Positions 1-11,223 of a stretch of 64,000 bases of DNA are shown here, one piece after another. The notes beneath the pieces are model-generated. The model was not told where the DNA came from. It saw only the letters and a list, made by a program, of their open reading frames with translations, and made no database searches. A program made the position numbers and the translations under genes. Source of the stretch: Bradyrhizobium sp. dw_78 (lineage in GTDB: Bacteria > Pseudomonadota > Alphaproteobacteria > Rhizobiales > Xanthobacteraceae); contig NZ_JAAVUS010000003.1 in assembly GCF_018449525.1 (NCBI RefSeq), positions 310,001 to 374,000 on the forward strand, given 5' to 3'. The first letter of the stretch is position 1. Every line of letters begins with the position of its first letter.

Positions 1-865
1 CGATCGGCTCGGACGTGCCGGCGGGTGATATCCAGTTGCCGGAGGCATAGTCGGTGCCGTCGTTCTGGCGCAGCCGAAACAACATCAGCTTCTCGTTCGT
101 ATTCAGATGCAGCGAGAACCAGTCCCATCCGGTCTGGTCGGATGCAAGCGGCTGGCTACTCCATTCACGGTCCAGCCATGCCTGTCCGCTGACCTCGACG
201 GGCTTGCCGTCGATGGTGATGCGGCCCGTCGCCGTAAAGAACGGCTGGCTGAAATAATATGACGCCTGCTCGCGTTCCGATTTTTTGCTGTAGCCGCCAT
301 CGCCCTGAAGAACCAGCGGCCGGTCCGCACCTAACCGCAGCGCGTAACTGAAGTCTGCGCCGGAGGCCGTCAACTCGAGTGGCGCGACGGTCCTGTCATT
401 CAGGCCGTTGAGCCCGCGCATCTCCCAGGAATCGATCCAGGCTTCAAACGGCTTGGCGTTCACGCCGGCCTGGCCGATGCCGCCGCGCGCGAATTTCTCG
501 CTGAACCGGTGAAGGTCCATCCGGGTCACGGCGGCGTGGCCCATCCAGATCTGCTGACTGGCCCAGCCCTGTTGTTCGGGGCCGGGTTTGGAGGCCTGGC
601 GGAATAACGTCCATTGCACACCGCAGGCCGCACCGCTCGAATCCACGAGGTTTGCGGTGATGTACCACCATTCGATCCGGTAATCCGGATGCGAGCCGAG
701 ATCTTCGGGGAACGAAAATATCTTGCCGGGAACGACGGCCGCAAATCCATCCGCCTTCTCGCCGAGCCCGGCGAAGCCCTGCGCCAACGAATGTCGCGGG
801 CGGAGGCCGAGAAGTGCTGCGCCGCCCGTGAACACGCGGCGCGATATCAGGCGCCTATCGTTCAT
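1..865 (-). CDS. AttH/CrtC-like lipocalin-fold protein (partial, runs off the left edge)
   Basis: About 288 codons are visible; the C-terminus lies outside the window. The N-terminus (MNDRRLISRRVF, then a small hydrophobic stretch) resembles a Tat-type export signal, so a periplasmic location is inferred. The motifs DYRIEWWY near residues 61-68 and AWLDREWSS near 230-238 are typical of the AttH/carotenoid 1,2-hydratase-like family. The proposed ATG lies inside the end of the upstream permease gene (11-base overlap), which indicates translational coupling. With the ATPase and permease next to it, this matches the AttEFGH organisation, in which AttH is the secreted partner of an FtsX-type ABC system. 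Its substrate is unknown. True carotenoid hydratase activity is unlikely because no carotenoid genes are nearby. Confidence 0.85.
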   Translation of the reverse strand, partial: MNDRRLISRRVFTGGAALLGLRPRHSLAQGFAGLGEKADGFAAVVPGKIFSFPEDLGSHPDYRIEWWYITANLVDSSGAACGVQWTLFRQASKPGPEQQGWASQQIWMGHAAVTRMDLHRFSEKFARGGIGQAGVNAKPFEAWIDSWEMRGLNGLNDRTVAPLELTASGADFSYALRLGADRPLVLQGDGGYSKKSEREQASYYFSQPFFTATGRITIDGKPVEVSGQAWLDREWSSQPLASDQTGWDWFSLHLNTNEKLMLFRLRQNDGTDYASGNWISPAGTSEPI

Positions 866-3313
866 TGGCGAAAACTTTGACCAGATTTGCCGGCTGCATG
901 CGCGAAAGCTTGAGCGCCGGAATCAATGCGGCGAGCAACGCGGCCAGCATGGCGACGCCGACCAGCTCGAGCAGTTGCAGCGGAAAGACATCAAACGGCA
1001 GCCGCCAGCCGAACGCCTTCACATTCACCACCGCGATCAGGCACCACGCCACCAGAAGCCCCAGTGGCAATGCCAACAGCGTCGTGATCAGCGCCACCGA
1101 CATGGTTTTCAGAACTTCGATCGATGCCAGTTGCCGCCGCGTGATTCCGATTGCCCATAGCGGCGCGAGCTGGGGTAGCCGGGAATTGCTCAGTGTCAGC
1201 AGGCTGGTCAATAGCGCGACGCCGGCGATCCCAAGCGTGAAACTGTTCAGCGCTGTGGTCACCGCAAAGGTCCGGTTGAAGATTCGCGTCGAGTCGGCCT
1301 TCAGCGTCGCCTGGTCGATCAGATTGCGGCCATCGAGGCCGAATTTGCCTTGCAGCGCCGACATCAGCGCCGGAATTTCGCCGGGCGCAACGCGCAGGCC
1401 CAGCCGGGTTCGCGGAATATTGGGAAAGCGCCGCGTCAGCGCGGCGAAGTTGACGGCGACCTGTCCCTTGGGGTTGCCGTAGTCCGCATAGATGCCGACG
1501 ATTTCAAGCGTCCAGTTGCCGCCGGGTGCGGGCATATCGATGTGATCGCCGATGGCGAGGTTCAGGCGCCGGGCCAGTTGCTCGCTGACAAACCCCGTAT
1601 CGCCCGGACGAAGACGGACCCAGGCATTGTTTGCGGACCGAAGCAGCGGCCAGTGGTCGCGATAGGTCGCGTGGTCGGGAAGGCCGAGAATTTCGACCGG
1701 CGCGCCGTTGATTTCCGTCTCGGCGCGGCCGCCCGGCAGGATCGCCTGCACCTCGGGGCGCTGGCCCAGCCATGCCCTGATCTCGTTGGCCCGCGCATCG
1801 TCTGATGCGTTGATATAGACATCCGCCGCCAGCCTGCCGTCCAGCCAGGTGATAAACGTCCGGCTGAAGGTTTCCACCATGGTTCCGACGCCGACATTGA
1901 CCGCGAGCGCGAGCAACAGCGCCATCAATGCCAGCGATAATCCTGAGAGCTGCTGGCGGCTGTCGGCCCAGCACCAGGCCACCAGCGCATCACGAGCGCT
2001 GCGCTGGCCGAGCGAGAGCGCCAATTCCAGCAAGGCGGGCAGCGCCAGCGCCGCGCCCAGCAGCAGCGCCGCCAGCACGGCAAATCCGGACAACAGCGAA
2101 TCGCCGAACCACAGGCAGCCGCCGGCCGCGATCAGCACCACAAGCGCAACGCCGCATTGGATGACGAGCCAGCGACGCTGTTGCTGTTGCCAGGCCTGGG
2201 GCTGCGCCGCGACCAGAATAGGAAGCCGCGCCGCCTTGGTCAGGCTCGCGGCCGCCGCCGCCAGCGCGCCGAGGATGCTGATCGCAAGTCCTGCGATCCA
2301 CCATTGCGGTTTTAACGTCAGCTGTCCGGGAATTTCCGCGCCATAAAGGCCGCGCAGGCTGGCGGCCACGTCGGGCAGCAGCGAACCGGCGATCAAGTAG
2401 CCGCAGACAAGCCCGATGATGCCCGCGGCCAGCGCCAGCGTGACCAGTTCGAGCAGCAGCACGGCGTTGAGCAGGCACGCTGACACGCCGCAGGCGCGCA
2501 GCGTCCGCAGCATCGGCAGACGCTGCTCGAAGGCGAGCCCGATCGCCGAATTGACGATGAACAGTCCGACGAAAAACGACAGCAGGCCGAACGCTGTCAA
2601 ATTGAGATGAAAGCTGTCGGTGAGGCGTTCGAGATCGCTTTCGGCATCGGCGGCGACCAGGCGGAGCCTGTCGCCGGCGACAGTTTCGAGCGGCAGGCGC
2701 GGCTCTTTGGCCGGGCCGACCAAAAGACGCGAAATCCGGTCCGGCATATTCAGGAGCCGTTGCGCGACGCCGATATCGACCACCAGCACGCCCGGCGCCA
2801 ATTGTGGCTGCACATGCAGCGGCGGCAGCGATGCGCCGTTGCTCGCAAGCAACGAGGCGCCTTCCGGCTCATGGAGTTCGGAAAGTGTTTCGGGCGCCGC
2901 CAGCGTCTGGCCCGGCGGCGCGATGAACGCCTGTGAATTCCCTTTTCCGATCGCCGGCGCATTGCCAATTTCGGCAGGCAGCGTGACCGGTTCGATGCCC
3001 AGCAGCCGGAACGATCGTCCGCCGATCTGGAGACGGCCCTCGACGACGGGCGAGACCGGCCAGCCGGCGCGGCGCAGGTCGGTGAAAAGCCGTTGCGGAA
3101 AAGCCGCTCCGTCCTTGCCGGCCAGCATCGGCGTTCGCGCGCCGCCGAACGCCGCCGCTGCCCGGTCGTAAGAACTGCGGGCCTGCTGGTTCAGCGCCTG
3201 CACGCCGCTCCATAGGGCCGTCGCCGAAATCAATCCGATCAGCAAGGTCGCAAGCTGCATCGGATGCCGCCGCCAATGGCTGAGCAGAACCGCGAGAATC
3301 CAGATGATGCGAC

Positions 3314-3317
<4 letters not shown>
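855..3317 (-). CDS. FtsX-like ABC transporter permease (AttF/AttG-type, double domain)
   Basis: The product is 820 residues. One TM helix lies near the N-terminus (about 15-40), followed by a large periplasmic-type region (about 45-235). A first group of TM helices follows (about 240-380, with more at 390-470), then a second soluble region (about 490-680) and a final FtsX-type TM group (about 690-810). This is the two-domain MacB/LolC-like architecture used for mechanotransmission or lipoprotein-type substrates rather than classical import. Its ATG overlaps the stop of the ATPase gene by 4 bases, so the two are translated as a unit. The family call is secure; the substrate is not known. Confidence 0.9.
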
Positions 3318-3967
<650 letters not shown>

Positions 3968-4083
3968 GATACGGTTGTTACCTTTCTCAAATTGTCGGGT
4001 TGCAATGCCGACGATGCCGTGGATAGCATCAGATGAGGCTCGTCGACAGGGCTGTCAGAATAAACGCTGAACGGGGAGTAGCC

Positions 4084-5379
4084 ATGAGCACGCAACCGAC
4101 GCCCGAGGGCGCCTGGAAAATCACGTTTCTCCTCTTCTTGTTCATGCTGGTGAATTTTGCGGACAAGATCGTGGTCGGTCTTGCCGGCGTCCCGATCGCG
4201 ACCGAACTGAAGCTCGAGCCCGACCAGTTCGGCCTGCTCGGCTCCTCCTTCTTCCTGCTGTTTTCGATCTCGGCCATTGCCGTCGGCTTCATTGTCAATC
4301 GTGTTGCGGCACGCTGGGTGCTGCTGGCACTGGCGCTGGTGTGGGCCCTGGCGCAGTTTCCGATGGTGGGCAGCATCGGCTTCACCACGCTGTTGATCTG
4401 CCGCGTCATCCTCGGCGCCGGCGAGGGCCCGGCTTTTTCGGTGGCGGCGCATGCGGTCTATAAATGGTTTCCCGACGAGAAACGGACCTTGCCCACGGCG
4501 ATCCTGTCCCAGGGATCGGCGTTCGGTGTGGTCCTCGCGGTGCCGGCGCTGAACTGGGTGATCGTGAATTATTCCTGGCATTACGCCTTCGGCGCGCTCG
4601 GCGTGGCCGGCCTGATTTGGGCCGCGGCGTGGCTTGTCCTCGGCAAGGAAGGTCCGTTGGCGCAGACCGCAGCGATGGCGGCGAGCGAGCCGCGGATTCC
4701 CTATTCCCGGCTTCTGACGTCGCGAACCTTCGTCGGCTGCTGCGTCGCCACGCTTGGAGCCTATTGGGCGCTATCGCTCGGTCTCACCTGGTTCACGTCG
4801 TTCATCGTCAATGGGCTGGGATTCTCGCAGCAGGCAGCGGGCCTTATTTCGATCCTGCCCTGGGTATTCGGCGCCGTCATCGTGATTCTGAGCGGCTGGA
4901 TTTCGCAACGGCTGATGGCGCGCGGCATGACCACGCGCGGCGCGCGGGGCGTGCTCGGCTCGGTTCCCCTGATCGTTGCTGGATTGATCATCGCGACGCT
5001 GCCCTATGTCGATAACGCCGGCTTGCGGATCGCGCTGCTCGTGATCGGGTCCGGGCTTTGCGGATCGATCTATGTGGTCTGTCCGCCGATGCTCGGGGAA
5101 TTCACGCCGGTGTCGCAGCGTGGCGCGGTGATCTCGATCTATGGCGCGATCTATACGCTTGCCGGAATCGTGGCTCCCTGGGTGATGGGCAGCGTAATCC
5201 TGCACGCGGGAGGAATCCTGCAAGGGTACATGACCGGCTTCACCATCAATGCCGTTGTCCTGATCGTCGCGGGCCTGTTAGGCTTGCTGCTGCTCCAGCC
5301 TGACACCGAACGCGCGCGCTTGATGGGACAGCAGGTGGTGCGGTCCAGATTCGCCTGGAGACTTATCGGTCCCGATTGA
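4084..5379 (+). CDS. MFS transporter (anion:cation symporter-like)
   Basis: A 431-residue protein with twelve predicted TM segments. The first helix carries VNFADKIVVGLAGVPI, a pattern seen in ACS/phthalate-permease-type MFS carriers of organic anions. An upstream in-frame ATG at 4033 exists. The start at 4084 is preferred because GGGGAG sits seven bases before it and the product then begins MSTQPTPEGAWKITF just before helix 1. No catabolic gene is adjacent, so the substrate cannot be inferred. Confidence 0.85.
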   Translation: MSTQPTPEGAWKITFLLFLFMLVNFADKIVVGLAGVPIATELKLEPDQFGLLGSSFFLLFSISAIAVGFIVNRVAARWVLLALALVWALAQFPMVGSIGFTTLLICRVILGAGEGPAFSVAAHAVYKWFPDEKRTLPTAILSQGSAFGVVLAVPALNWVIVNYSWHYAFGALGVAGLIWAAAWLVLGKEGPLAQTAAMAASEPRIPYSRLLTSRTFVGCCVATLGAYWALSLGLTWFTSFIVNGLGFSQQAAGLISILPWVFGAVIVILSGWISQRLMARGMTTRGARGVLGSVPLIVAGLIIATLPYVDNAGLRIALLVIGSGLCGSIYVVCPPMLGEFTPVSQRGAVISIYGAIYTLAGIVAPWVMGSVILHAGGILQGYMTGFTINAVVLIVAGLLGLLLLQPDTERARLMGQQVVRSRFAWRLIGPD

Positions 5380-5451
5380 ACAGAACCGGGCTCTCATATT
5401 TTTTGACGCGTTTCCCCGGCGCGCCCGATTCCGTTTAGCCCGAAACGACAT

Positions 5452-5500
5452 GGAGCATGATCCGGAAAGTGGAAACCGGTTTTCCCTCTCGACAAACGTG
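5452..5500. repeat. Rhizobiales-type intergenic repeat (partial)
   Basis: The segment containing GAGCATGATCCGGAAAG followed by GGAAACCGGTTTTCC matches, from memory, a very widespread Rhizobiales intergenic repeat. Only one arm is present. It overlaps the long N-terminal extension of the following MFS reading frame, which argues against the upstream start codon of that gene. Confidence 0.6.
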
Positions 5501-5561
5501 GAACGCGTTTGCGATGCTGGATATGGTCCCTACGAAATGCAGCAAAGCTGGTGATCTTTTT

Positions 5562-6812
5562 ATGAGCGATACGAGAGCTATCCCCGTCAACGCATCCCTA
5601 TCCACGAAGCGGTCTTTTGCGGCGATGCGCCATCCGGGCTTTCGCGCCCAGTTCATCACTTTCGTGCTCGCCATGATGGCGGACAATATCGAGCACGTCA
5701 TCAGCTACTGGATGCTGTATCAGAAATTTCACTCGCCGGCCTTGGCGGGCTTCGCCATCGTTTCGCATTGGCTGCCATTCTTGTTATTCTCAGTCGCCTC
5801 CGGGGCGCTCGCGGACCGTTTCGACCCGCGCCGGATCATCCAGATCGGCATGGGCCTTTTCATCATTGCATCTCTGAGCTGGAGCTATTTCTTTGTCACC
5901 GGCGCCCTGCAGATGTGGCAGGCGATGGTGATTTTGGTCATTCATGGTTGTGCCGGGGTGCTGTGGCAGACGCCGAACCAGATGCTGCTCTACGACATCG
6001 TCGGACCGTCGGATCTGGAGAGCGCGGTACGGCTCAACGCGATGGCGCGTTATCTCGCCGTCCTGGTTGGGCCGGCCGTCGGCGGCGCCATTCTGCTGGT
6101 GTTCGGGCCGGCGCCCGGCATCATGCTCAACACCATATTCTATCTGCCGCTGGTGCTATGGCTCATGAATGCTCCTTATGGTCCGCGCTACCGCGCCGGC
6201 ACGCCTGCGCCGCGTCGCGCGGTCAGGGGGCTTGGCGACATCATGCAGACGATGCGCGACATAAAGGATCATTCCGTCATCGTCTCGATGACGCTGCTCG
6301 CCGGCGCGGCGTCATTCTTTGTAGGTAATGCCTATAGTTCGCAGATGCCCGGTTTCGCGAACGATCTCGGCCATGGCGATCCTGGGGCATCCTACAGTTT
6401 GTTGCTGGCCGCGGATGCCGCCGGCGGACTGCTCGCGGGTGTGGTGCTCGAAGGTGGCGGGTTGCTGCCGCCCAAGTCCCGCACCGCGATCGTGCTCGCG
6501 ATGCTGTGGTGTGCCGCGCTCGCGACTTTCTCGCTGGCAAAAACCTATCCACTGGCTCTCGGCTTCCTGTTCGCCGCGGGATTCCTGGAATTGTCCTTCA
6601 ACGCAATGGCGCAGAGTCTTGTCCAGTTGAATGCTCCATCCGATAAGCGTGGACGCGTCATCGGTCTGTTCAACATGTCGAGCCTCGGCCTGCGCGCCTT
6701 CAGCGGCATTTCGGTTGGCCTGCTCGGTAGTCTCATCGGCGTGCATTGGTCGCTTGCGCTGTCCGCTCTCGCCACCTTGGCGTTCGCCGGCAGTCTGCTG
6801 CTCCTCCCGTAA
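5562..6812 (+). CDS. MFS transporter, EntS/MFS_3-like
   Basis: The reading frame is open from 5457, but its first 35 codons run through an intergenic repeat. The ATG at 5562 (MSDTRAIPVNASL, then FAAMRHPGFRAQFITF) is therefore the likely start, giving 416 residues. The protein has about eleven or twelve hydrophobic helices, with motif A as SGALADRFDPRRI and WQTPNQMLLYDIV in the middle. This resembles the MFS_3 group of siderophore and drug exporters. It ends abruptly after a hydrophobic helix (AGSLLLLP), with no charged tail, so a small C-terminal truncation is possible. No operon partner is seen. Confidence 0.8.
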   Translation: MSDTRAIPVNASLSTKRSFAAMRHPGFRAQFITFVLAMMADNIEHVISYWMLYQKFHSPALAGFAIVSHWLPFLLFSVASGALADRFDPRRIIQIGMGLFIIASLSWSYFFVTGALQMWQAMVILVIHGCAGVLWQTPNQMLLYDIVGPSDLESAVRLNAMARYLAVLVGPAVGGAILLVFGPAPGIMLNTIFYLPLVLWLMNAPYGPRYRAGTPAPRRAVRGLGDIMQTMRDIKDHSVIVSMTLLAGAASFFVGNAYSSQMPGFANDLGHGDPGASYSLLLAADAAGGLLAGVVLEGGGLLPPKSRTAIVLAMLWCAALATFSLAKTYPLALGFLFAAGFLELSFNAMAQSLVQLNAPSDKRGRVIGLFNMSSLGLRAFSGISVGLLGSLIGVHWSLALSALATLAFAGSLLLLP

Positions 6813-6857
6813 GGATTCTTCCTCTGTAGCTTGGCCAGGCCGTCAGGGGCGCCGCAT

Positions 6858-7100
6858 CTATTGGTTCACGACAAGCCGCAATTGCGGCTTTAGTGCTCTC
6901 TGTAAATCGGCCTCGATCTTCTTAACGCGAGGATCCGACGAGCGGACAGCGCAGACCGAATATTGGCTGACCGATTTGACGAGGGCTTGGTGCTCTGCCT
7001 TTGTCTTGGTGATCTCATCGCTTGAGAGCTTCAGCACCAGCCCGCCGAGATGGACCAGGATCTCGTCCAGCGCTCTATCAATCTTTGCAATCTCATCCAT
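6858..7100 (-). CDS. Small hypothetical protein (80 aa)
   Basis: An 80-residue soluble protein (MDEIAKIDRALDEILVHLGG...) that looks largely alpha-helical, with heptad-like spacing of leucine and isoleucine. It has one cysteine and no signal peptide. It is supported as a real gene by a strong GAGGAG ribosome-binding site seven bases before the ATG and by codon use like its neighbours. I do not recognise the family. It lies tail-to-tail with the upstream MFS gene and about 160 bases from the next leftward gene. Confidence 0.6.
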   Translation of the reverse strand: MDEIAKIDRALDEILVHLGGLVLKLSSDEITKTKAEHQALVKSVSQYSVCAVRSSDPRVKKIEADLQRALKPQLRLVVNQ

Positions 7101-7263
7101 GGCGCTCCTCCTCTCGGAGGAGGTAAATGGTTCGCGAACCGGAGCGTTCCGGTCCCACCACGGTTACGGATAATCAAAGATTAATGGTCGGGAACTGGCC
7201 CCAAAGATAGTGTCAGCAGGCCGGGAATTTCGCGCAGATCATGTTCCGCTCTGGAGACTAGGT

Positions 7264-8502
7264 TCAGGAATGCGCGAGCTTGGCGCCGGCCTCTGCCGAA
7301 CTGTCCTGCGGCTTGCGGTCGGTGATGAACCCGAGCACGACCGTCAGGGCCATGAATATGGCTGAGGCTCCGAACACCCAGCGCGGCAGGCTCTGGTCCA
7401 TGATCCAGCCGAACAGCAACGGGCTGATGATGCCGCCAACGTTGAAGCCGGTGGAGACGATTCCAAAGGCCCGCCCGGCCGCGCCCCGCGGCACGGCGTT
7501 GCGTACCAGCATGTCGCGCGACGGCGTAATCACGCCGCCGAGGAATCCGGCAAGCGCCATTGCCATCGTCAACGCCACTGGCGGCAGCGTCATCAAGGCG
7601 ACGACGAGCACGATGGCTGCGTTGATCCCAAAACAGACGGAGGCGACCTGTCCATGGTGCCGGGTGCGGTCCGCCAGGAATCCACCCGCCAGCACGCCGA
7701 CCGCGCTGCCGCCCAGGAACACCGTGAGCGCGATATTGGCGGTGGTGAACGCCGTGCCATAGCCGCTCATCAGTGCGACCACGCTGAAATTATTGATTCC
7801 GGAGCTGGACAGGTTGAGCAGCGCGAAAAACAGCGTCAGCACCATCAGGGCCGGCGTGACGATATTTTGCCGTGAAGGCCCTGCGCCCTTGGTGTTGTGA
7901 TCGACGCGGTGTGCATCGGGGGTGCGGAGCGCCACGATCAACAGCGCCACCAGCGGCCCGGCCGCGCCGGTCACGATCAACGTATTGTTGCCGCCGATCG
8001 TGCCGGCCAGCGCCGCTACGATGGCCGGCGCGACCGCGCCGCCGAGGAAGCCGGCAAAGGTATGGATCGAAAAGGCGCGGCCCATCCGTGCTTCGTCCAT
8101 ATGCGCCGAAAGGATCGCGTAGTCCGCCGGATGATAGACGCTATTGGCAAGTCCCAGCAGCACGGCGCTGGCGATCAGGCAGGTATAGCTTAAGTACAGG
8201 CCGAGCATGATCAGCGCGAAGCCGCCGAGGGCAAGGCCCATCAGCAGGATTTTGCGGGCGCCGATATGATCGGCGAGATAGCCGATCGGCGCCTGAGTCA
8301 GGCCGGAGATGACGGCGAAGACGGTGAGTGCGAAGCCGAGATCGATATATCCGACGCCAAGTTTTTCCTTCAGGAAGGGAAACAGCATAGGCAGCACGAA
8401 CATATGAAAATGACTGACCCAATGGGCCGTCGAAATTCCGGCAAGCGTGCGCAGCGAGTTGGCCGCCCTCGTTTGTTGCGGTGCGGCGTAAACGTCGACC
8501 AT
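7264..8502 (-). CDS. MFS transporter
   Basis: A 412-residue, twelve-helix carrier. The in-frame TTG at 8526 is a possible longer start. The ATG at 8502 (MVDVYAAPQQTRAANSL) is preferred, with a GGGG about ten bases upstream. Helix 2 to 3 carries IGYLADHIGARKIL, the MFS motif A, and TPSRDMLVRNAVPRGAAGRAFG lies in the central loop region. It is similar in organisation to fosmidomycin-resistance/sugar-efflux-type MFS proteins, but the substrate cannot be assigned. Confidence 0.85.
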   Translation of the reverse strand: MVDVYAAPQQTRAANSLRTLAGISTAHWVSHFHMFVLPMLFPFLKEKLGVGYIDLGFALTVFAVISGLTQAPIGYLADHIGARKILLMGLALGGFALIMLGLYLSYTCLIASAVLLGLANSVYHPADYAILSAHMDEARMGRAFSIHTFAGFLGGAVAPAIVAALAGTIGGNNTLIVTGAAGPLVALLIVALRTPDAHRVDHNTKGAGPSRQNIVTPALMVLTLFFALLNLSSSGINNFSVVALMSGYGTAFTTANIALTVFLGGSAVGVLAGGFLADRTRHHGQVASVCFGINAAIVLVVALMTLPPVALTMAMALAGFLGGVITPSRDMLVRNAVPRGAAGRAFGIVSTGFNVGGIISPLLFGWIMDQSLPRWVFGASAIFMALTVVLGFITDRKPQDSSAEAGAKLAHS

Positions 8503-8618
8503 TTGAATTGAACCCCGATTAAGCAATCGCCCGGCAAGGCGCGCGACTAACTATCGTTGGGCCGGGTTATTTGTCCATGAACGAGGTTGCATGGCAGCCC
8601 CGGCGCACCCGGCCGGGA

Positions 8619-8774
8619 TCACAGCGGCTCGTCGTCGGTGCCGTTGCGATCGCGCTTCGGCGTGGCGATGTCGCCATCCTCGAAATCGTCGTCTTCGGTC
8701 GATGCAGGCGGCGGCTTCTTCGGCTGATCGCCGTGCTCTTTCGGAGTTTCGTTCTTTCTACCGATCCCATTCAT
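8619..8774 (-). CDS. Small acidic hypothetical protein (51 aa)
   Basis: The product begins MNGIGRKNETPKEHGDQP and ends NGTDDEPL. It is 51 residues long, very rich in D, E, K and P, and without hydrophobic segments, so it is probably disordered. The start is fixed by GGAG eight bases upstream; longer in-frame ATGs (up to 8825) lack such a site. I do not recognise a function. Confidence 0.5.
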   Translation of the reverse strand: MNGIGRKNETPKEHGDQPKKPPPASTEDDDFEDGDIATPKRDRNGTDDEPL

Positions 8775-8967
8775 GTCGATCTCCTGCATCAATGACATGT
8801 TAACCGCGATGCAGGGCCGTGCCACTGCTTTCCAGTGCCTCTGATCTAGGCTTGCCTAATGTATGATCAATGATCGGGTTGGATCGTTTTTGACATATTC
8901 CAAAATTCTCCCGACAGTGCGCCGGGAAAATTTTGTCGCATCAGGTCAGAATGAGTCGATCTCTCCG

Positions 8968-11223
8968 TCAGAAGGTCGCGCCGGCCTTCAACATGTAGGT
9001 CCGGCCAGGCAGCGGATAGGCGGCGAAGGCGCCGGGCGTGGAGGCGCTGGCGACCGCATAATCATAGTACAGCGCGTTGAAAACGTTGTTCACACTCAAC
9101 GACCAGAAATACCGATCATAGGCGCCGCTCAGTTTGACATCGACCGTCGCATTCGCCGGAATCAAAGGCTGCGTGTTGGGTTGATCGTTGTCCATGCGCC
9201 GGCTGCTCCAGTAACGCACCGTCGCGTCGGCAACGAGAAATTTCTGCCAGATGTTCCAGCTGACGCCGGCGGTCGCCGAATAGCGTGAAACCAGCGGGAT
9301 GTCGTTGCCCGCGAAGGGACCTTCCCGGAAGATGGCGCGCGTATAGGCGAATCCGCCGCGGAACAGCAGCGTATCGCTGGCGCGATAGGTGGCGCTGGTC
9401 TCCGACCCGTAGCGCCGGGTCGGATCGAGATTGTAGTCGACGAAGTTCACCGGATCGAAATGAATCTCGTTGGTCAGGTCCATGTCGTAGATGCTCGATT
9501 GCATCTCGAACCCGCCTGACTTGACGCGGAAGCCTCCCTCGATGTCCTCCGAGGTCTGCGTCTTGAGATTGAAGTTGCCCTGCACGGGATTGAAATCGGC
9601 GTCGAACAGCGGGCCGGAAGCGATTCGTTCATCGACGTTCGGCACGCGAAAGGCGCTGGCGGCTCGGGCGAAGACCGAAAAGACATCGTTGAAGCGATGC
9701 TCGATACCGATATGCAGGGCGTGATTGATTTCCTGGCTGTTGAGCGGGAGCGCTTGGGCGTCGCCGAAATAGCCGGGCGCCATCGGATCGAGCCTATCGT
9801 GGGCGTCCACCGTCGTCTGTTGAATCCGGGCGCCGTAGGAAAAATCGGTGGTTGGAAGCAAGCCGATGGTTTGCTGCCAGTAAGTCGCGATGGTCTGCTG
9901 GGACAGGTCATAGCTGTGGATCGGCGGCGTGCTCCGCAATTCGCCGCGCTCCGAATGATAGCTCGCGTCGTAATAGTCGATGCCGGTCAAAATGGTCGAA
10001 GGCAGCCCGGCGACCAGGCTTTTGATGCTCAGCCGGGGCGTCAAAGACCATGTCTGCAGCCTCGTATTGTCATAACTGGCGTTGAAGTCCTGCAGCGGAA
10101 GGCTGCCGAAAAAACCTGCCTGCTGTCTCTTGTCGCGCACGCCGCCATCGACAATGAGGTCGACCCCGTTCACCAGCGTCTTGGTGAAACCCGCCGTTGC
10201 ATTGGCACCCTGCTGATTGCCGTAATCGAGCGGCGTGTCGGTGCCGGATCGGTCGGTGGCCAGCTCGTTGATGCCAAGAGCCGGGTTGACGGTCCGGACG
10301 CCGGGAAATCCGAGATGCTGGTTGTCGCCGGAGACGTTGAAAAACGCCGTGAGGTCGGGCGTGGTGTATCGCAGCTCGCCGACGCCGTTTTGTTGCGAAA
10401 GGGCGTTGTTGGCGCGGTAGCCGTCGGAGTTGATTCCGTTGCCGAAAAAGGATGTCGACCACGGCCCGTGACTGGCCGTCGCCGAGATCGCGGCCATCTG
10501 CTGGTTGAACGATCCGACGCCGGCTTCGGCGCGTATCGAGACCGGCGGCCCGCCGGCGCCGGTCTTGGTCACGATATTGATGACGCCGCCGACGGCATTG
10601 TCGCCGTAAAGCACCGCGCCGCTGTTGCCCCGGGTGATTTCGATGCGCTCGATCGAATCCAGCGGAATGGTCGAGAAATCGACGCCTTGCAGGTCGATGT
10701 CATTCACCCGCCGGCCGTTGATCAGCAGCAGCGTATTGGCCGTGGCGAACGCTCCGAAACCGCGCATGTCGACCGACGTGCCGGCGCCGGCGACGCCGCC
10801 ATACAGGGTTTGTATCTGTACGCCGGGAACCTGCGCGATGATCTCCGGCAGCGTCTGGGCCGGGGATCGCGCGATATCCTGCGCGGTGATGACGGTTGAA
10901 AATGCGCCGACGATGCCGTCGAACTGTCGCTGGGCCGTCGCCGCGGTGGTGGTGGTGCTGTTGCCGCTCGGCGCGCTGTCCGCCGTCGCGGTCGAGGAGA
11001 TGTTCGGGGCGATGCGGCGTGGACCCGAATCCCGGTCCGTCAGCGGCTTCGCGCGCGTCTGGTTATCGTCGCGCGGCGGGCTGATCTCGACCGGAGGCAG
11101 GTCCGGCGACGCCGCCTGCTGCGCCCTGGCTGCGGAAACTCCGAACGACAGGATCGGCACAAGAAAACTGGACGCGAGCAGGCGGCTGCGCCGCCGCCTG
11201 ATGGCAACACTCCTGGAAGGCAT
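8968..11223 (-). CDS. btuB: TonB-dependent receptor, probable vitamin B12 (cobalamin) receptor
   Basis: A 751-residue outer-membrane protein. A signal peptide (about 1-35, ending ARAQ) precedes a low-complexity linker, a plug domain (about 100-220, with VPGVQIQTLYGG and DMRGFGAFATANTLLLINGRRV) and a 22-strand-type barrel ending in the terminal phenylalanine of KAGATF. Receptors of this fold move scarce ligands across the outer membrane using TonB. The ligand is inferred from regulation: a cobalamin riboswitch lies in its 5' leader, and a btuCDF-like transporter is divergent. The start is supported by GAGG nine bases upstream. Other TonB ligands are possible but less likely. Confidence 0.85.
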   Translation of the reverse strand: MPSRSVAIRRRRSRLLASSFLVPILSFGVSAARAQQAASPDLPPVEISPPRDDNQTRAKPLTDRDSGPRRIAPNISSTATADSAPSGNSTTTTAATAQRQFDGIVGAFSTVITAQDIARSPAQTLPEIIAQVPGVQIQTLYGGVAGAGTSVDMRGFGAFATANTLLLINGRRVNDIDLQGVDFSTIPLDSIERIEITRGNSGAVLYGDNAVGGVINIVTKTGAGGPPVSIRAEAGVGSFNQQMAAISATASHGPWSTSFFGNGINSDGYRANNALSQQNGVGELRYTTPDLTAFFNVSGDNQHLGFPGVRTVNPALGINELATDRSGTDTPLDYGNQQGANATAGFTKTLVNGVDLIVDGGVRDKRQQAGFFGSLPLQDFNASYDNTRLQTWSLTPRLSIKSLVAGLPSTILTGIDYYDASYHSERGELRSTPPIHSYDLSQQTIATYWQQTIGLLPTTDFSYGARIQQTTVDAHDRLDPMAPGYFGDAQALPLNSQEINHALHIGIEHRFNDVFSVFARAASAFRVPNVDERIASGPLFDADFNPVQGNFNLKTQTSEDIEGGFRVKSGGFEMQSSIYDMDLTNEIHFDPVNFVDYNLDPTRRYGSETSATYRASDTLLFRGGFAYTRAIFREGPFAGNDIPLVSRYSATAGVSWNIWQKFLVADATVRYWSSRRMDNDQPNTQPLIPANATVDVKLSGAYDRYFWSLSVNNVFNALYYDYAVASASTPGAFAAYPLPGRTYMLKAGATF

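Noticed and set aside
9697..10899. 400-codon plus-strand frame opposite the TonB receptor
   Set aside because: Antisense shadow; the minus-strand receptor has signal peptide, plug, barrel and a riboswitch.
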